The notes under the pieces are model-generated. The model worked only from the letters and a program-made list of their open reading frames with translations. It did not search any database and was not told the origin of the DNA. From contig CP126194.1 of assembly GCA_030272155.1 (NCBI GenBank), positions 1,851,501 through 1,915,500 of the forward strand: DNA of 64,000 bases, written 5' to 3'. Shown here piece by piece: positions 10,391 through 22,544 of the stretch. Source of the DNA: Tetradesmus obliquus (lineage: Eukaryota > Chlorophyta > Chlorophyceae > Sphaeropleales > Scenedesmaceae). The translations under genes were made by a program, and so were the position numbers. Positions within the stretch are counted from its first letter, which is position 1. Each line of letters opens with the position of its first letter.

Positions 10391-11891
10391 ATAGTGTAAA
10401 CTATGGAGTCCATGATTCTGCGCTCCGCATATGTGTTAGTTGAATATAAACGCAAAAGTGTTACTTTTCATAAGACCTGAACCGCGCTTTTTTCTTATTT
10501 CGTCACCTGCGCAGCACGTTTATTTTTTCACCCTGATGGAGCAGTCACGCACTGTATGCAGCTCCTTTCACGCAACAAAGTTTGGGAAAAGATGAGCTCA
10601 CCGACGTGGCTCCTCATGCATCACTGCAACCAGAAACGGCTGTGGCACGCGCATCACCTCACATGATGCATGCAGTGCTGCTGTCTCCGTCCATGTTGCA
10701 GATGCAATGTTCGCACCATCGTGAGGAAAGAAAGATGCCTTTGTGTGCTTCACCCGATGCTTGCTGCCTTGATAGCGCTGCCCCCCAGGACAGTGGGTCG
10801 TATGACCATGGCAGTGTCACCGACACGGTTGGCGGTTGTTGATGCCTGTAGCCTGACAGCCACAATCCCAGCAGCCCTACTCCTGGTGCGTACAGCATTG
10901 CTGTTCATCTCGCCCCAATCAGTTGCCTGCTGCCTCGGGCTGGGCTTGCGCATGGACGGCTCAGTTGCTCGACACATGAGTTAATGACAGACGCGTCCCT
11001 GTAGCAAGACATCCCACACCGTCACAAACCTAGCTCGGTCCTTGCTGGCTTGTAGCTGTGCTATGCTTGCAGGCTGCCTTCGTCCTCCTGCACTGAACGC
11101 TGATGTGGGCAGGGTCATGTAGTATACAGGCACCTGTGCTTCATTTGCCCATGCCGAAAGGTTTCGTGCGATGTAGGCAGCACTCAGCTGGCAAAAGCAT
11201 GCTGGCCAACTGCTGCATCAAGATTCACTGGATATGAATCTGATAGTGAAATACTGAGTCTGCCTGCTAGTTTAGTTACATAGCATGCAGCGTGCGGCGT
11301 AGCCAACGCTACACGGTGTAGCGCTGCATGCTGCAGGTTTACCTCCTATGACGTGGCTGAGATCTGAAGATCATATGTGGTGGTGCAGCATCGGTGGATT
11401 TCATCTGGTTCACTGTTCTCCTAATGCCCTGAAAGGGTAAGAAGTCTTTCCCAGAGGCCATAGCAGTCGACCAACTCAACCGTTGCTGCTGCAAGGGTCA
11501 AGCATGCTGCAACATGAGCCAATTGGCTCAGGGCTAAAATCACCAGTTGGCTTTGCATAGACCTTGGCAGGCAATTGTGACATGTTCGTTGCGTATGGGT
11601 GCATGATGAAGCAGGCTTCCAAACAGAGGGAGAAGACCAGCGGGCATGGCGCTGTGACAAGTGACGCAACCTTATCATGTCCAGCTCAGGCGTGCCTGGG
11701 CATGCAGGAAGTATGGGTCGCATAACGATTGGCTGAGATTGGTTGTGATAGGTATGTGGCTGTACAATCAGGCTCTTGTGTGCCACTTCATAGCTGCCAG
11801 CAGTTTGTGTGCTGTGTGCTTTGGGTGGCGCCATGCCACGCCACGAGTGCCTGGGTGGCCTATAACTGGGATATAGTATTTGTTCGCTACC
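10391..11891. other. 1.5-kb region upstream of the RING protein gene
   Basis: No exon chain was found. It starts with an AT-rich stretch (about 10425-10530) and contains an inverted repeat at 11283-11331. It presumably includes the promoter of the gene starting at 11892. Confidence 0.5.
11283..11331. repeat. Inverted repeat with nested stem
   Basis: Perfect 10-base arms GCATGCAGCG (11283-11292) and CGCTGCATGC (11322-11331) enclose a second imperfect palindrome (GCGTAGC against GCTACAC, then TACACGGTGTA). It could form a cruciform; function unknown. Confidence 0.6.
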
Positions 11892-14800
11892 ATGTCGGTG
11901 GCTGGTGGGCGTCTGCAGCACGTGGAGACGGTGGAAGACTCCTCAGACGATTCTTCAGATGATAGTGCTCCTCCCCCGCTCGAGGACTGCGACGTGCCAG
12001 CAGGCAACGCTTCCAATGATAATTCAGGATCAGATTCTGATGAAGGACCTCCTGGGTTGGTGCACTTCGATGACCCTGAATTCGAAAGCAGTGCCGAGGA
12101 AGAGGATGATGGCTCAAGTATGCCCTCACTGACGGACAGCGAGCGTAGTGTGGATGAAGACTCGGGTCCTCCATCTGCGTCCGGTGACGAGGACGACATC
12201 CCCGACCTGACAGGGGACTCAGAGGAGGAGGAGAAGAGTGCCACATCTGATGACATGCCGCCTGATTTGGATGATCCTGACGTGAGTGCAGCCTTGGGCG
12301 TTGGTTGTGAAGCAAATGGGGCGGTGGCAGACGCTCTGCTGCTGCTGAACGCCCTCCAGTGAGGCAGCAGCACAGCAACTGCGTGTAGAGCAGTATGCAG
12401 TCCTAGGCATGCGCCCTCATATGTGCAAAGAGCTGCAAATGTTCTGGGCGCCACACAAGTGTTGAACCAAGCACCTTGACTGCAGTCACGCGCTTGCATG
12501 CAGCTCTCGGCCTGTTTCCTGCAAGCTGCTGCTAGTGCTCCCTGCAACCGCCGCTTGTACTGCTGTGCTTGCTGCGCCTGCTGCTCCTGCTGCGCTGCGC
12601 GCATGCATACTGCAGGTTACTGATGACACTGACACTGGTGCTGATGAGATGCCAGAGCTGGAGCAGGGCACTGAGGATGCAGAGGATTCAGAGGAGCTCG
12701 ACTCTGACGATGATCAGCCGCTCGGCCAGAAGAAGAACCCAGAGCTGCAGCGAGGTGCGTTGGCAGATGCACCTGATCGGTTTCAGCACACCGCACATGT
12801 GCACAAGCGTAAAAACCACACAACACCATTGGTCTGTGCAAGCAGCGCTGCAGCTGGGGATAGGCAGCACGCGATGAAGCAGCAGTAGCACAGGCGCAAG
12901 AGGCACAGGCTGCCAGGTGCAGGAGCAATGTCATGTGCTGTTAACCCTTCCTGCAGGTTATATGGAACACAGTTGCATGTCTGAGGGTGCGGCTGTGCCT
13001 GTGCCGTTGTGCTGACCGATTTCCTGCAAACTGTTGTCCTGCAAATCCTGGCCTGCAGGCTTCTTTGACGCCAAGGGCAAGAAGCAGCAGGGCAGCAAGA
13101 GCAGCTACAGCAACGTCAACGTGGGCCAGAAAGAGGAGGGCGCAGCGGCAGCAGCAGCGCGTGCCCGTGCACAGCAGCAGCAGCACCCGTACGGCCGCAG
13201 CAAAGGCGGTGCAGCAGGCGCGGGTATGACGCCTGATCAGAGCGCAGCGTTCATGCACAGTGGAGGGGCTGCAGGCGCCAGCAGCAGCGCAGCAGCAGCT
13301 GCAGGCCAGCCTGCACGCAAGGTGGGTGTGGGTGTCTGGGTGGTGACTGGCTGTGGCGTGTGCTGTAGTTTGCGCAGTGATGGCGATGGTTGTGTGCAGG
13401 ATTGGGTGCAACAGCAGATGGTGGTGACACACAGCTTTGCCGTGCGTTGTTATGCAAGCTTGCATGCATAGGAGCTGGGACTTTGCAGCAGACTGTGGCA
13501 ACAGGTGATAACAAGCGATGGGAGCTGTGTAGAGCGCAGCAGCAGCGGCAGCCCAGTTGCAGCGCCCAGCATGTCTGCAGCTACCTGCGGTGGCAGTGTG
13601 CTGGTGCCTGCCTGTGCATGCGCTTGCTGCTGTTGCGCCTGCGATCGACAAGCTCTCTTCGTTTTACACTGTCACGCGCTGTCCTCACCCCCCTACATGT
13701 CATGATTGATGTCACAACATAAACACACCACACACTCTTTCTTGCACCATACAGGCTTCCAGCTGGCAGACCAATGAGAAGCCAAAGAAGAAGAAGGCAG
13801 AGCCAGCCCCGCCAGCGGCGCCCGCAGCGCCAGCAGAGGTGGTGGTTGCAAATGAGGCGCTGCTGGCTATGGAGAAGGAGAGGGACGAGGCGCGCCGCCG
13901 CGCAAACATGGCCCGGGAGGCAGAGGCCTCAGCGCCGCAGCCGATTGGGCGCTGCTGCTTGAACCGCGGACTCGGAGATGCGGTGATGCGCTGCCAGAAA
14001 GACCCCAGCACGGCCAAGGTGTGGGGCGCGTAGCAGCTGGGATGGTTGTGCCGCATGCTGTGTGTTGCCTGCAGCAGCTTTGCCTGGCGGTGCCAGTGGT
14101 TGACTGATCTAGTGCAGTGACAACTTCAGCGGTCCTGGTTGAGAAGCGTTCTGCCTGCCGTGACAAGGACCTGGCAGTTGCACCCGTTGACCACATTGCT
14201 GCTGTGCCGCTGCTGCTGCTGCTGCAGGTGTGGCCCAGCGAGCGGCGCGTGCAGATGCGCTGCAGCGCGGGCTGCGGCATGCTGTGGCACCAGGAGTGCT
14301 GGCGGCGCTTCCAGGACGGCTACGAGCAGGAGAGCCGCAGCAGCGACGCGCCGCACGGCATCAACATCACGCAGGTGGGCGGCTGTGTGTGCTTCCGGGT
14401 ATGTTCTGTGCTGTGTACACATGTGTGTTTTTGTGTCTGTGCATGGCAGGCATGTTTGCAGCTGCCATGCAGCCTGTTGCGATGTTGAAATGCGCCTCAT
14501 GCTCTTCCCCTGTGCTTTGACAGACATATCACTCCTCATGACACCATGCGTCGCTTCCATTCGTCTTATGCGTCATCAATGTTCAGGCGCTCAAGGTGCG
14601 CGACAAGGCACGGCCGCCCACGGTGCGCTGCGTGACGCCCGGCTGCCCCGGCTACATCACCCTCCTGGGCAGCTTTGACGGGCCTGTGGGCCACGAGACC
14701 TTCAAGAGCATGCAGTACCAGCCCACACAGGTGCGCGTCAGCATGCAGCGACTGCTTCGCGTGCATGTGTGATCCATACTTTTGTAATGTTGTTTGTGAG

Positions 14801-15622
14801 TTGCACTGCATGCTGCGGCCTGAAAGCCAAGGTGACCCGCGTGCAGGCTTGATGGGCTGTAGATGCTGAAAGCTGCTAAACCGGCAAGTGCATACGCTAG
14901 CGCAGATCTGGATGATGGAGGGGCTTGATGTATAATGTGGCTGCTGTGTTGCGTGCTGCTTTTGCCTTGCAGGACAACCTAGCAGCCATCAAGCAGGCAG
15001 AGGAAGCAGACAGGGCCGCAGCCAAAGCAGCAGCAGCGGACGCCCGTGCAGCAGCAAAGGCGGAGCAGCATGCAGCAAACTTAGCAGCGTGGCGGCAGCG
15101 CCATGGATGGAAGCCCAAGGAACCTAAGAAGCCTCGTGCAAAGGCGCAGCAGGCAGAGCAGCAGCGGCACACAGCAGCAGCAAACGGCAACAGCAGCAGC
15201 ATAGACCCAGAGCTGCTGAGCATTCTAGGCGGCCCTTCAGCAGCGAACCGTGCAACAACAGCAGCTGCTGCAGAGGCAGCAGAGGCGGCTGCAGCAGCAG
15301 CAGCGCCAAAGCCTGCTGGCATCACTATCAGGAACAGATCCATTAGTGTGATGCGGGTGGGGGTGAAGCAGCCAGCACAGCAGCAGCAGCAAGGCGAGGA
15401 GCCGGGCAGCCCATCAGCAGCTTCTGTTGAAGGTATGGAAGCTTTGGCTTGCATGCAGTATTTGGTGTTGCGCGGCAGCAGATGATCACATGTCATGTGG
15501 GAGCAGCTGCTGGAGGCTGGGTGCGCAGTGGGGTGTGTGTTTTACGTTTGGCACGCTTGTAGCTGTATGGTACCTAGCCTGCACGCCTGTTGTCACCTGT
15601 TGCGCAGCTCTGATGCTGCCCT

Positions 15623-15684
<62 letters not shown>

Positions 15685-16914
15685 GCAGGCTCCACCACAG
15701 CCAGCCAGGGCCATGCCAGCAGCCGCCAGGAGCCAGACCCCCTGGCCACGCTCAGCAGCGCCCGCGCCTCAGACCACATTGACACAACCTACCACAGCAA
15801 TTTAGATGATGTGCTCGCGCAAAACGCTGCAGAGGCAGCAGCAGGCGGCCGTCGCGGCAAGAAGAAGAAAGGAGTCAAGCTGGACCTGGCATTGCTACAA
15901 GAGATCGGCAGCAACGAGCAGCAGCAGTACGGCCGGCCGCGCCAGCAGCAGCAGCAGCACCAGCAGGCGCAGCCGTCGCCGGCTAGCCAGCGGCAGCAGC
16001 AGCGGCAGCAGCAGCAGCAGCCGGTGTCTATGGCTGACTTCCCTAGCCTTGACGAGGCTGCGTCTGCGCAGGCTGCTGGCGATGACACGCAGCTGGAGAA
16101 GGACTACCTGTCTGAGGCGCTGAACCAGCTCAAGCTGGGTGAGCGCAAAGGAGACCAAGGAAAGGAGGGTGCTGAAGCGTGGCACATGTTGTCTTGCTAC
16201 GTGGTTGCGCTTGGATTCTGTTTGTTTTAGAAGCCGCAAACGTTTCTTCGCACATTGCTGAACTGCTGCTGCTGCTGCCAAATTTCAAACACCCAGGCAT
16301 CAGCGAGGCACAGACCAGCCAGCACCTGCTGCTGGAGGGCCTCAGCTTCCACGAGATAGCGCGAGATGGCAAGGACCCCAAGGCAGTGGTGACACAGCTG
16401 GTGCTGGATCGATGCGACAAGGAGCCCGTGGCAGTGATCCTGTTTGAGCGCCAGAATGCTGCTGCGGTGGTGATGCCTGACAAAGAGACGGCGACGACAG
16501 TCAAGTGCGTGCGGCGGGGCGGCGGCGGGGCTTATTTGGGGCGGTGTTTTAAGGGTGGCTGATGATAACGGCAAAAGGGAAACCAGCCAGGGCAGCAGGC
16601 AGCTTGTAGCTGCGCCTGTATGTGCATACTTTGGCATTGGCTCAGCGTTGATGCATGCTGCGTATACACTGGGTTTTTGCAAGTGCTGCTGCTGCTGCTG
16701 CTGACAGCTCTCTTCCTCCTCCCGGTGCACCATGCAGCATGCTGATGTTCGGGATGCACGTGAACCGCAAGGCGCCGCTCTGCTCCTTCCTGCACTCACA
16801 CCGCTGCTGCTGCTGCTGCCTCTCTCTTCCTGCTCCCTGTTGCATCTTGCAGCATCGCGATGTTCAGGGTGCACATGTACCGACAGGCGCTGCTCTGCTC
16901 CTTCCTGCACTCAC

Positions 16915-16947
<33 letters not shown>

Positions 16948-19900
16948 TGTCTCTTCCTGCTCGCCCTGTTGCGTCTTGCAGCATCGCGATGTTCCGGGTG
17001 CACATGTACCGCAAGCAGCTGCTGTGCTCCTACCTGCGTGACGCGCCGTATGATGATGTGCTGCACGAGGCCTGCCCCGACTACGAGCCAGAGAGCATAC
17101 GGCAGAAGCGCGAGCACGAGGAGGCAATGCGGGTGCGTCGGTTGGTCTGCTTCAGCAGCAGCAGCAGCAGATGATGATGATGATGATGATGAAGATGCAT
17201 TTCTGTCAGTCATGAGGCAGCAGGCACAGGCAGCCGATATATTGCAGCGCATCTATGTGCATGCAGCGGCATTTCTCCACCCCGCACGCTCAAGTAGCAT
17301 GACCAAACGTTCTGCCTGTAAGCACGTGTGACTGCTGGACGTTATCATGTGGAGCTGCTTTCGCCATCCGGAACGCTGCGAGCGCATTACCCGCCGGCTG
17401 TGCTGCCATCATCGTGCTGCCTGCTTCTGCAGGAGCTAAGCGCAGCGAGCGCCGCTGCTGGCGGCAGCGTCGGCCCGAGTGAGGACCGCGTGCAGCAGCT
17501 TGCTGAGCTTGTGAAGCAGGGCAAACTCAGCCCAGAGGCACTCATGGACATGCTGAACCAGGAAAATGGGCAGCAGCAGCAGCAGAATGGTGCGAGCTCG
17601 TCGGCCGCAGCAGCAGCCGGCCGCAAAGCACAGCAGCCCGCCGAGCCGCGGCAGAAGGCAGAGAACAAAGTCTCAGCGGCAGCAGCCTGCAAAACACAGC
17701 TTGCGCTTGACCAGAAGCTTGCGGAGAAGCGGGCGCAGATTGATGCAGCAGCTGAATCTGGGGCGGCTGCGGGCCGCGCCATAGCAGCAGCACGTGCTGC
17801 AGCTGCCGGGGCAGCAGCAGGCACATCAGCCGGGGCAGCAGCAGCAGCAGGCGTGGCAGCAGGCATGGCTGCAGGCATGGCTGCAGGATCAGCAGTAGCA
17901 GCAGCCAGGGCGCCGTTGGCCATTGTGCCGCCGCTGCGGCCGCCGGCTGGCCATCCACCTGCAGTGCAGCTGCTGCAGCCGCAGCAGCAGCAGCCGCAGC
18001 AGGTGATGTATGTGCAGCCTGGGCTGATGCAGCCAGTAGCAGCACAGCAGCTGCTGGTGCCGCAGATGGGGTATGGCATGGTAGGGGCGCCTATGCCTAT
18101 GCAGATGCCAGGTGTACAGGCGGCATATGCCGGCATGATGCCTGTAGCTGCCATGCCAGGAGTCGCCAGCAGCGGCGGTGCAATGCTGTACCCTGTGGTG
18201 CAGCAGCCGCAGACGTGGCAGCACCAGCAGCAGTTCGGCTACCAGCAGCAGTACGCTGAGCAGGCAGGCACCGCAGATGTGGCAGCAGCAGCAGCAGCAG
18301 ACGGGGACTGGGCGGGTGACGGTGAGATGTATGCGGGCGATGATTATGAGGAGGGGTATGGCGAGGAGGGGTATGGCGAGGGAGAGCAGGCAGATGATGG
18401 CTGGGGCCAGATTGTTTCATATGATGACGGCTTGCAGGCGCATGATGAGGGCAGCAGCCAGCAGCAGCAGCAGCGCAAGCAGGAGGCGCTGGAAGCTGCC
18501 TTGGCTGCGCGTGGGCGTGATGCTGCTGGCGGCAGCAGCTCGCAGCGCAGCACTTCAGGCTCGCCAAGTATGAAGGTGCGCAAGGAGGGGTGCTGTTTGC
18601 AGCTTTTGTGGCATGCTGCAGGACCTATGTTGTTGACTGACATGTGTACTTGATTGACTGACACTGCAAACATGTTTCGGCAGGGAGCCATGTGCGCGGT
18701 TGTGACCGTGCATGCTGCATCTGGCTTTCAAGTGGCTGCTGCTCCAACAGTTAAACAACATTCATTTTGCTCGTGTTACTGTGTTTCGTGCAGCTCAACC
18801 CAATGGCTAAGGAGTTCAGCCTCCCAGGGATGGCAGCAGCAGCAGCAACAGCAAAAGCAGCTCCCAGCAGGCTGCAGTCAGCCAGCAGCAGCAATGGCGG
18901 CACAGACAACAGCAGCAGCGCCACAAGCCCACTGGCAGCTCGCAGCCTCAGTGAGCAGCCTCCTGCTGCTGCTGCTGCTGCTGCTGCCAGCAGCAGCGCA
19001 GCAGCAGGCAGCAGCAGCAGGCCAGAGGCAGCAGCACCTGCTGCAGTAGCAGCAGAAGCAGCACAGAGCAGCAAAGCAGCCAGCAGCAGCGCGGCAGCTG
19101 CTGCGCCGGACAATGCCTCAAGGCAGCAGCAGCAGCAGCAGCAGAAGCAAGAGTCATCTAGAAGCCAGCCAGCAGCAGCAGGCAATGCAACAACACCTGC
19201 AGCAGCGGCGGCGGCGGCGGCAGCAGCAGCCCCTGCAGCAGCACCAGCAGCAGCACCACCAGCAGCAGCAGCAGCAGTCAGTGCTCGCCCCAGCAGCGGT
19301 GGTGGCGCAGTCAGCGCTGCTGGAGGGCTGCCTGCTGACCACATCGTGGATGTGGTGCAGATCACTGGCTGCAACAACGCACTGCTTGCCGCGCACTACC
19401 GCAATCCATCAAATCCACAGTGCGTGGCATCTGTACCGATTGTGCTGGCCAGTTGATGTGCTTGTCTTGCCTCCTGTCGCGCCTTTGCTGCTCCTTCCGT
19501 AGTGTCTTGCTGGAGCACAGCCACCTGCAGGAGCCACACAAGATCACATTGCATATATCATGACTGCCTGTCTGCATATGCTGTGTTTCTTATGGTGTTT
19601 GCTGTTAGTGCCTTGTGCTCCTCACCCTGCGTTGTGCCTGGCCTTCTGCGGCAGCCCTCACCTGTGTCTCCTCCTGTTGCAACTGGTGCTGCTCGTTCCT
19701 GAAATGGCCTTGCTGATAAGCGATTCCTTGTCTGCTTTTCCTGCCTGCCTGCAGCTTCACGCTGGAGCACAGCCACCTGCAGGAGCCGCACAAAATCGCA
19801 GTCAGCGAGAGCGTGGGGCTCGTCCAATACAACAACGACACCGGCACGGTGGAGGGGCTGTGGGTGGCAGTCAGCAACACCAAGGAAGGCGTCACATGGA

Positions 19901-20601
19901 AAGAAGTGGCCGAATACAAGCACGTGCCAGCCGAGGTGTACAGCAGAGTGCTGCAGCTGCAGCCGTTTAAGGCGCGGTACGTGGGGGAAGAAGCGCTGAG
20001 GATCACACGGGCGCTCTGGGAGTGGGCCAACCCGGCAGCAGCAGCAGCAGCAGCAGCAGTGCAGCCGCCGCCACCTCCAGCAGCAGTGGCGGCGCTGTCT
20101 GCGCGGTCAAGCAGTGGCGGCGGTGGGCCATCCGCTATGCAGCAGCAGCAGCAGCAGCAGCCGGCTCGTTCAAGCAGTGGCGGCAGCGGTGCGCCATCTG
20201 CTATGCAGCAGCAACAGCAGTCGGCGCGGATAAGCAGTGGCGGCGGTGCGCCATCTGCTACGCAGCAGCAGCAGCCGGCAGCAGCAGCTGCCGCAGCCAG
20301 CAGCAGGCCAAGCTCCTCAGGAACAGGACCTGCTTCTGCTGCTGGCGCTGCGTCAGGCTCTAACCGCGCACTGCCGCCTATGCTGCAGATGCTGGTGAAC
20401 AGGCCTGGCTCAGCAGGCAGCAGCACTGGCGCTGGTGCGGTGTCACCCGCCGCACCGGCACCTGGTGCAGCAGCCCCGCCGCCGCCGCCACCGGCAGCAG
20501 CAGCGCCGGCGGCCGGGGCACGTGTAGCAGCAGCTGGGCGGCCAGCAGCAGCGGCAGCGGCGGCACCGCCAGGTGCTCGGCCAGCACCGCCAGGTGTTAG
20601 G

Positions 20602-20637
<36 letters not shown>

Positions 20638-20979
20638 GCACGGCCAGCAGCGCCTCCAGCAGCAGCGCGTGCAGCAGCTGCAGCGCCCGCAGCAGCAGCT
20701 GTGCGACCGGCAGCACCGCCAGCACAGGCAGCACCGGCAGCAGCAGCAGCAGGCAGCGATGCTGCAGCGCGGCACCGAGTGCGGAAGATGTGCACGGTCT
20801 GTGATGAGCGGCCGTCTGCTTGGCTGGTGTGGGACTGCAAGCACATGGGCCCCTGCCTAGAGTGCTGCCCCCGGCCTGCTGAGGTGGCCTCAGGGCAGAA
20901 GTTCCTGAACCCGCCTGCCTACCCCACGTGCAAGCAGTGCAACGGGCCCTGCACGGAACTGTTCAGGGTTATGATTTGA
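11892..20979 (+). CDS. RING/zinc-finger E3 ubiquitin ligase-like protein with PAM2 motif (DZIP3/TTC3-like)
   Basis: Thirteen exons, all phases closing: 11892-12281, 12616-12754, 13059-13321, 13755-14018, 14228-14374, 14587-14730, 14973-15432, 15689-16138, 16297-16504, 16982-17132, 17433-18575, 18794-19419, 19755-20979; 1869 residues. The N-terminus (1-160) is a very acidic Asp/Glu/Ser region. Residues about 340-430 hold a Cys/His cluster (MRCSAGCGMLWHQECW, later CVTPGCPGYI) like the finger preceding the RING in DZIP3/TTC3. Residues 1254-1265, LNPMAKEFSLPG, match PAM2, the peptide that binds the MLLE domain of poly(A)-binding protein. The last 60 residues form a C3HC4 RING (CTVC, DCKHMGPCLEC, CKQC). 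Much of the rest is Ala/Gln low complexity. Ubiquitin ligation near mRNA-bound poly(A)-binding protein is inferred. Confidence 0.87.
15625..15682 (+). repeat. (CTG)n tract at acceptor of exon 8
   Basis: About nineteen CTG units ending directly at the acceptor of the exon starting at 15689, acting as its pyrimidine-containing tract. Confidence 0.9.
16738..17030 (+). repeat. Triplicated acceptor plus exon start
   Basis: Three tandem copies, starting at 16738, 16853 and 16982, of an acceptor followed by the first 40-50 bases of one exon (CATCGCGATGTTCCGGGTGC in the last copy). Only the third continues into a full exon with a donor. Copies 1 and 2 encode variants (MLMFGMHVNRKAPLCS and IAMFRVHMYRQALLCS) and then run into CTG-rich intron. 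Confidence 0.9.
19503..19563 (+). repeat. Decoy copy of the start of the last exon
   Basis: 19510-19548 is a near-identical copy of the start of the terminal exon (19762-19800, LEHSHLQEPHKI), preceded by its own AG. Joined to the 19419 donor it stays in frame through HSHLQEPHKI and then hits TGA at 19561-19563, which would give a protein lacking the RING. It could be a poison exon or a passive duplication. Confidence 0.8.
20101..20280 (+). repeat. Coding minisatellite, three units of about 60 bases
   Basis: Three consecutive units encode ARSSSGGGGPSAMQQQQ, ARSSSGGSGAPSAMQQQQ and ARISSGGGAPSATQQQQ in the last exon. All remain in frame. Confidence 0.85.
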
Positions 20980-22544
20980 TGAGCTTGCGTGTTGGTTGAA
21001 GAGACTCGTGTAGAGAGACAGGGCGATGAATGTTCGTGCGCGGCTGTTGATGTTTGTGTGGATGCGCCTGGTTGGCAGCGGGCAGCAGCCTTGCAGCGTT
21101 TCAGGCATGGTAGCTAGCGGAGGCTGGGAACATCAGCAGGAGGAGCAGCCCAGGGTTTTTTGTGTGCGTGTTCGTGTGGCAGAACGTGGCAGTGTACATG
21201 CCGAATGATGGGTGTGAAGAACATGCCATGTCCAAGGCTTGGATCGCAGTGTGTTGCTTGCTGGAGCATGCCAGGCTGCGTAGCCAGCTATGTGCGCCTA
21301 GATCAGCAGTAGCCCGGCAGGCAGATATGGAAAAGTGCGGCTTATATGCCATTTGCTTTGGATGCTTGCTGTAGGCTTGTAGATGTGTTGATGTTGTGCA
21401 ACCTTCGCAGGCCAGCTGCAGCAGGCTGGTAGTGTTGCTATGGTTTACAGCCGCAGCACCCGTAACCCTTCTGCACAGTTTTCTGCCTTTTTTGTGGCGT
21501 GTCAGCAGGCAGCAGGAGCGCCTTTTGGGATGCGAGGCGTTGCACCAGCGCTGCAAGTCTGTCAGCTGGTTTGTGGCGGTGCAGTAAGCAGCCTTATGCT
21601 TGCATGGTGTTATGCTACAGCACTGAGCTGTGCAAGTATGTGAGGCGCAGATGTTCAGATCATATCATCTGAGCAGACTGCTGCAGCAGGATTGCTGCTG
21701 TGGTGCGTGTTGTGATTGGAAGAAGCTTGTTTTGTACATATGTGTTTGATGGAAAGGTCAAGTAACAGAGATGCTGTTTGATGAGCAGCTCGCCTTTAAA
21801 GACATTCATACCCTGAGTCCAGGGTGAATCATGCACCCGGTCATGCATTACAGTGAAGCCAAACCCTAGACCCACTGCCACCTTGACGTACATTGCAACC
21901 ATATCCTTGACATCCTATGTCACAACAACTCGAAGCTACCAGCAACAGCTGTTGCGGATCTTAGCCTAAGACTGAGATAGAGTTCATATAAGCAAACATT
22001 CTTTGAGCAACCAAATGGTGGTCACAAGCCATACCGTATAGTTGGCAACTCCAAATGGGATAGGAATCTGCCAGGAGGCGTATGGCACATGCCAGCGGCA
22101 TGGTCTTCCTCATAAGGCCATGCCAGCAGCATATGTAAGCAACAGTACAGTTGAGACTTCAGCAACACTGTTACTAACGTAGTACGTTGTGAGTGCATTG
22201 GCAGTGTTGCAGACACAGCACAACTTGATGTGTACACCCACGGCATATTTTGTGGCACATGCAGCCGTACGGCAGCTGGCTGCTATCTGCAATTGCAGAC
22301 CACACCCATAGCCCAGCATAAAAGATTGAAGAAAGGCACCATGCTCAACAAACATTTGACAAGGCACCAAAGCCTTTGATTACGGCAATTAATTGTGTAA
22401 AGCTTTTATCTCGAAGAGATACACACTTGAATCCATACCGTATGAATGACCCGATCTTGCCCGCAACCTTGAGGCACCCTTTCAGACTGTGAAAACTGCC
22501 ACGCCGCAGCTTGCTGCGCAGCTGCTGCAAGCTCAGCCGGTCTT
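20980..22544. other. Convergent intergenic region
   Basis: About 1.5 kb between the ends of the RING gene (plus) and the secreted-protein gene (minus). It must hold both 3' untranslated regions. I see no gene or mobile element in it. Confidence 0.5.

Noticed and set aside
15623..15785. Open frames made of Leu, Cys or Ala runs over (CTG)n tracts, here and near 1321, 20577 and 62013.
   Set aside because: They are translations of trinucleotide repeats on the wrong strand or frame and carry no flanking protein features. The true frames are the exons listed.
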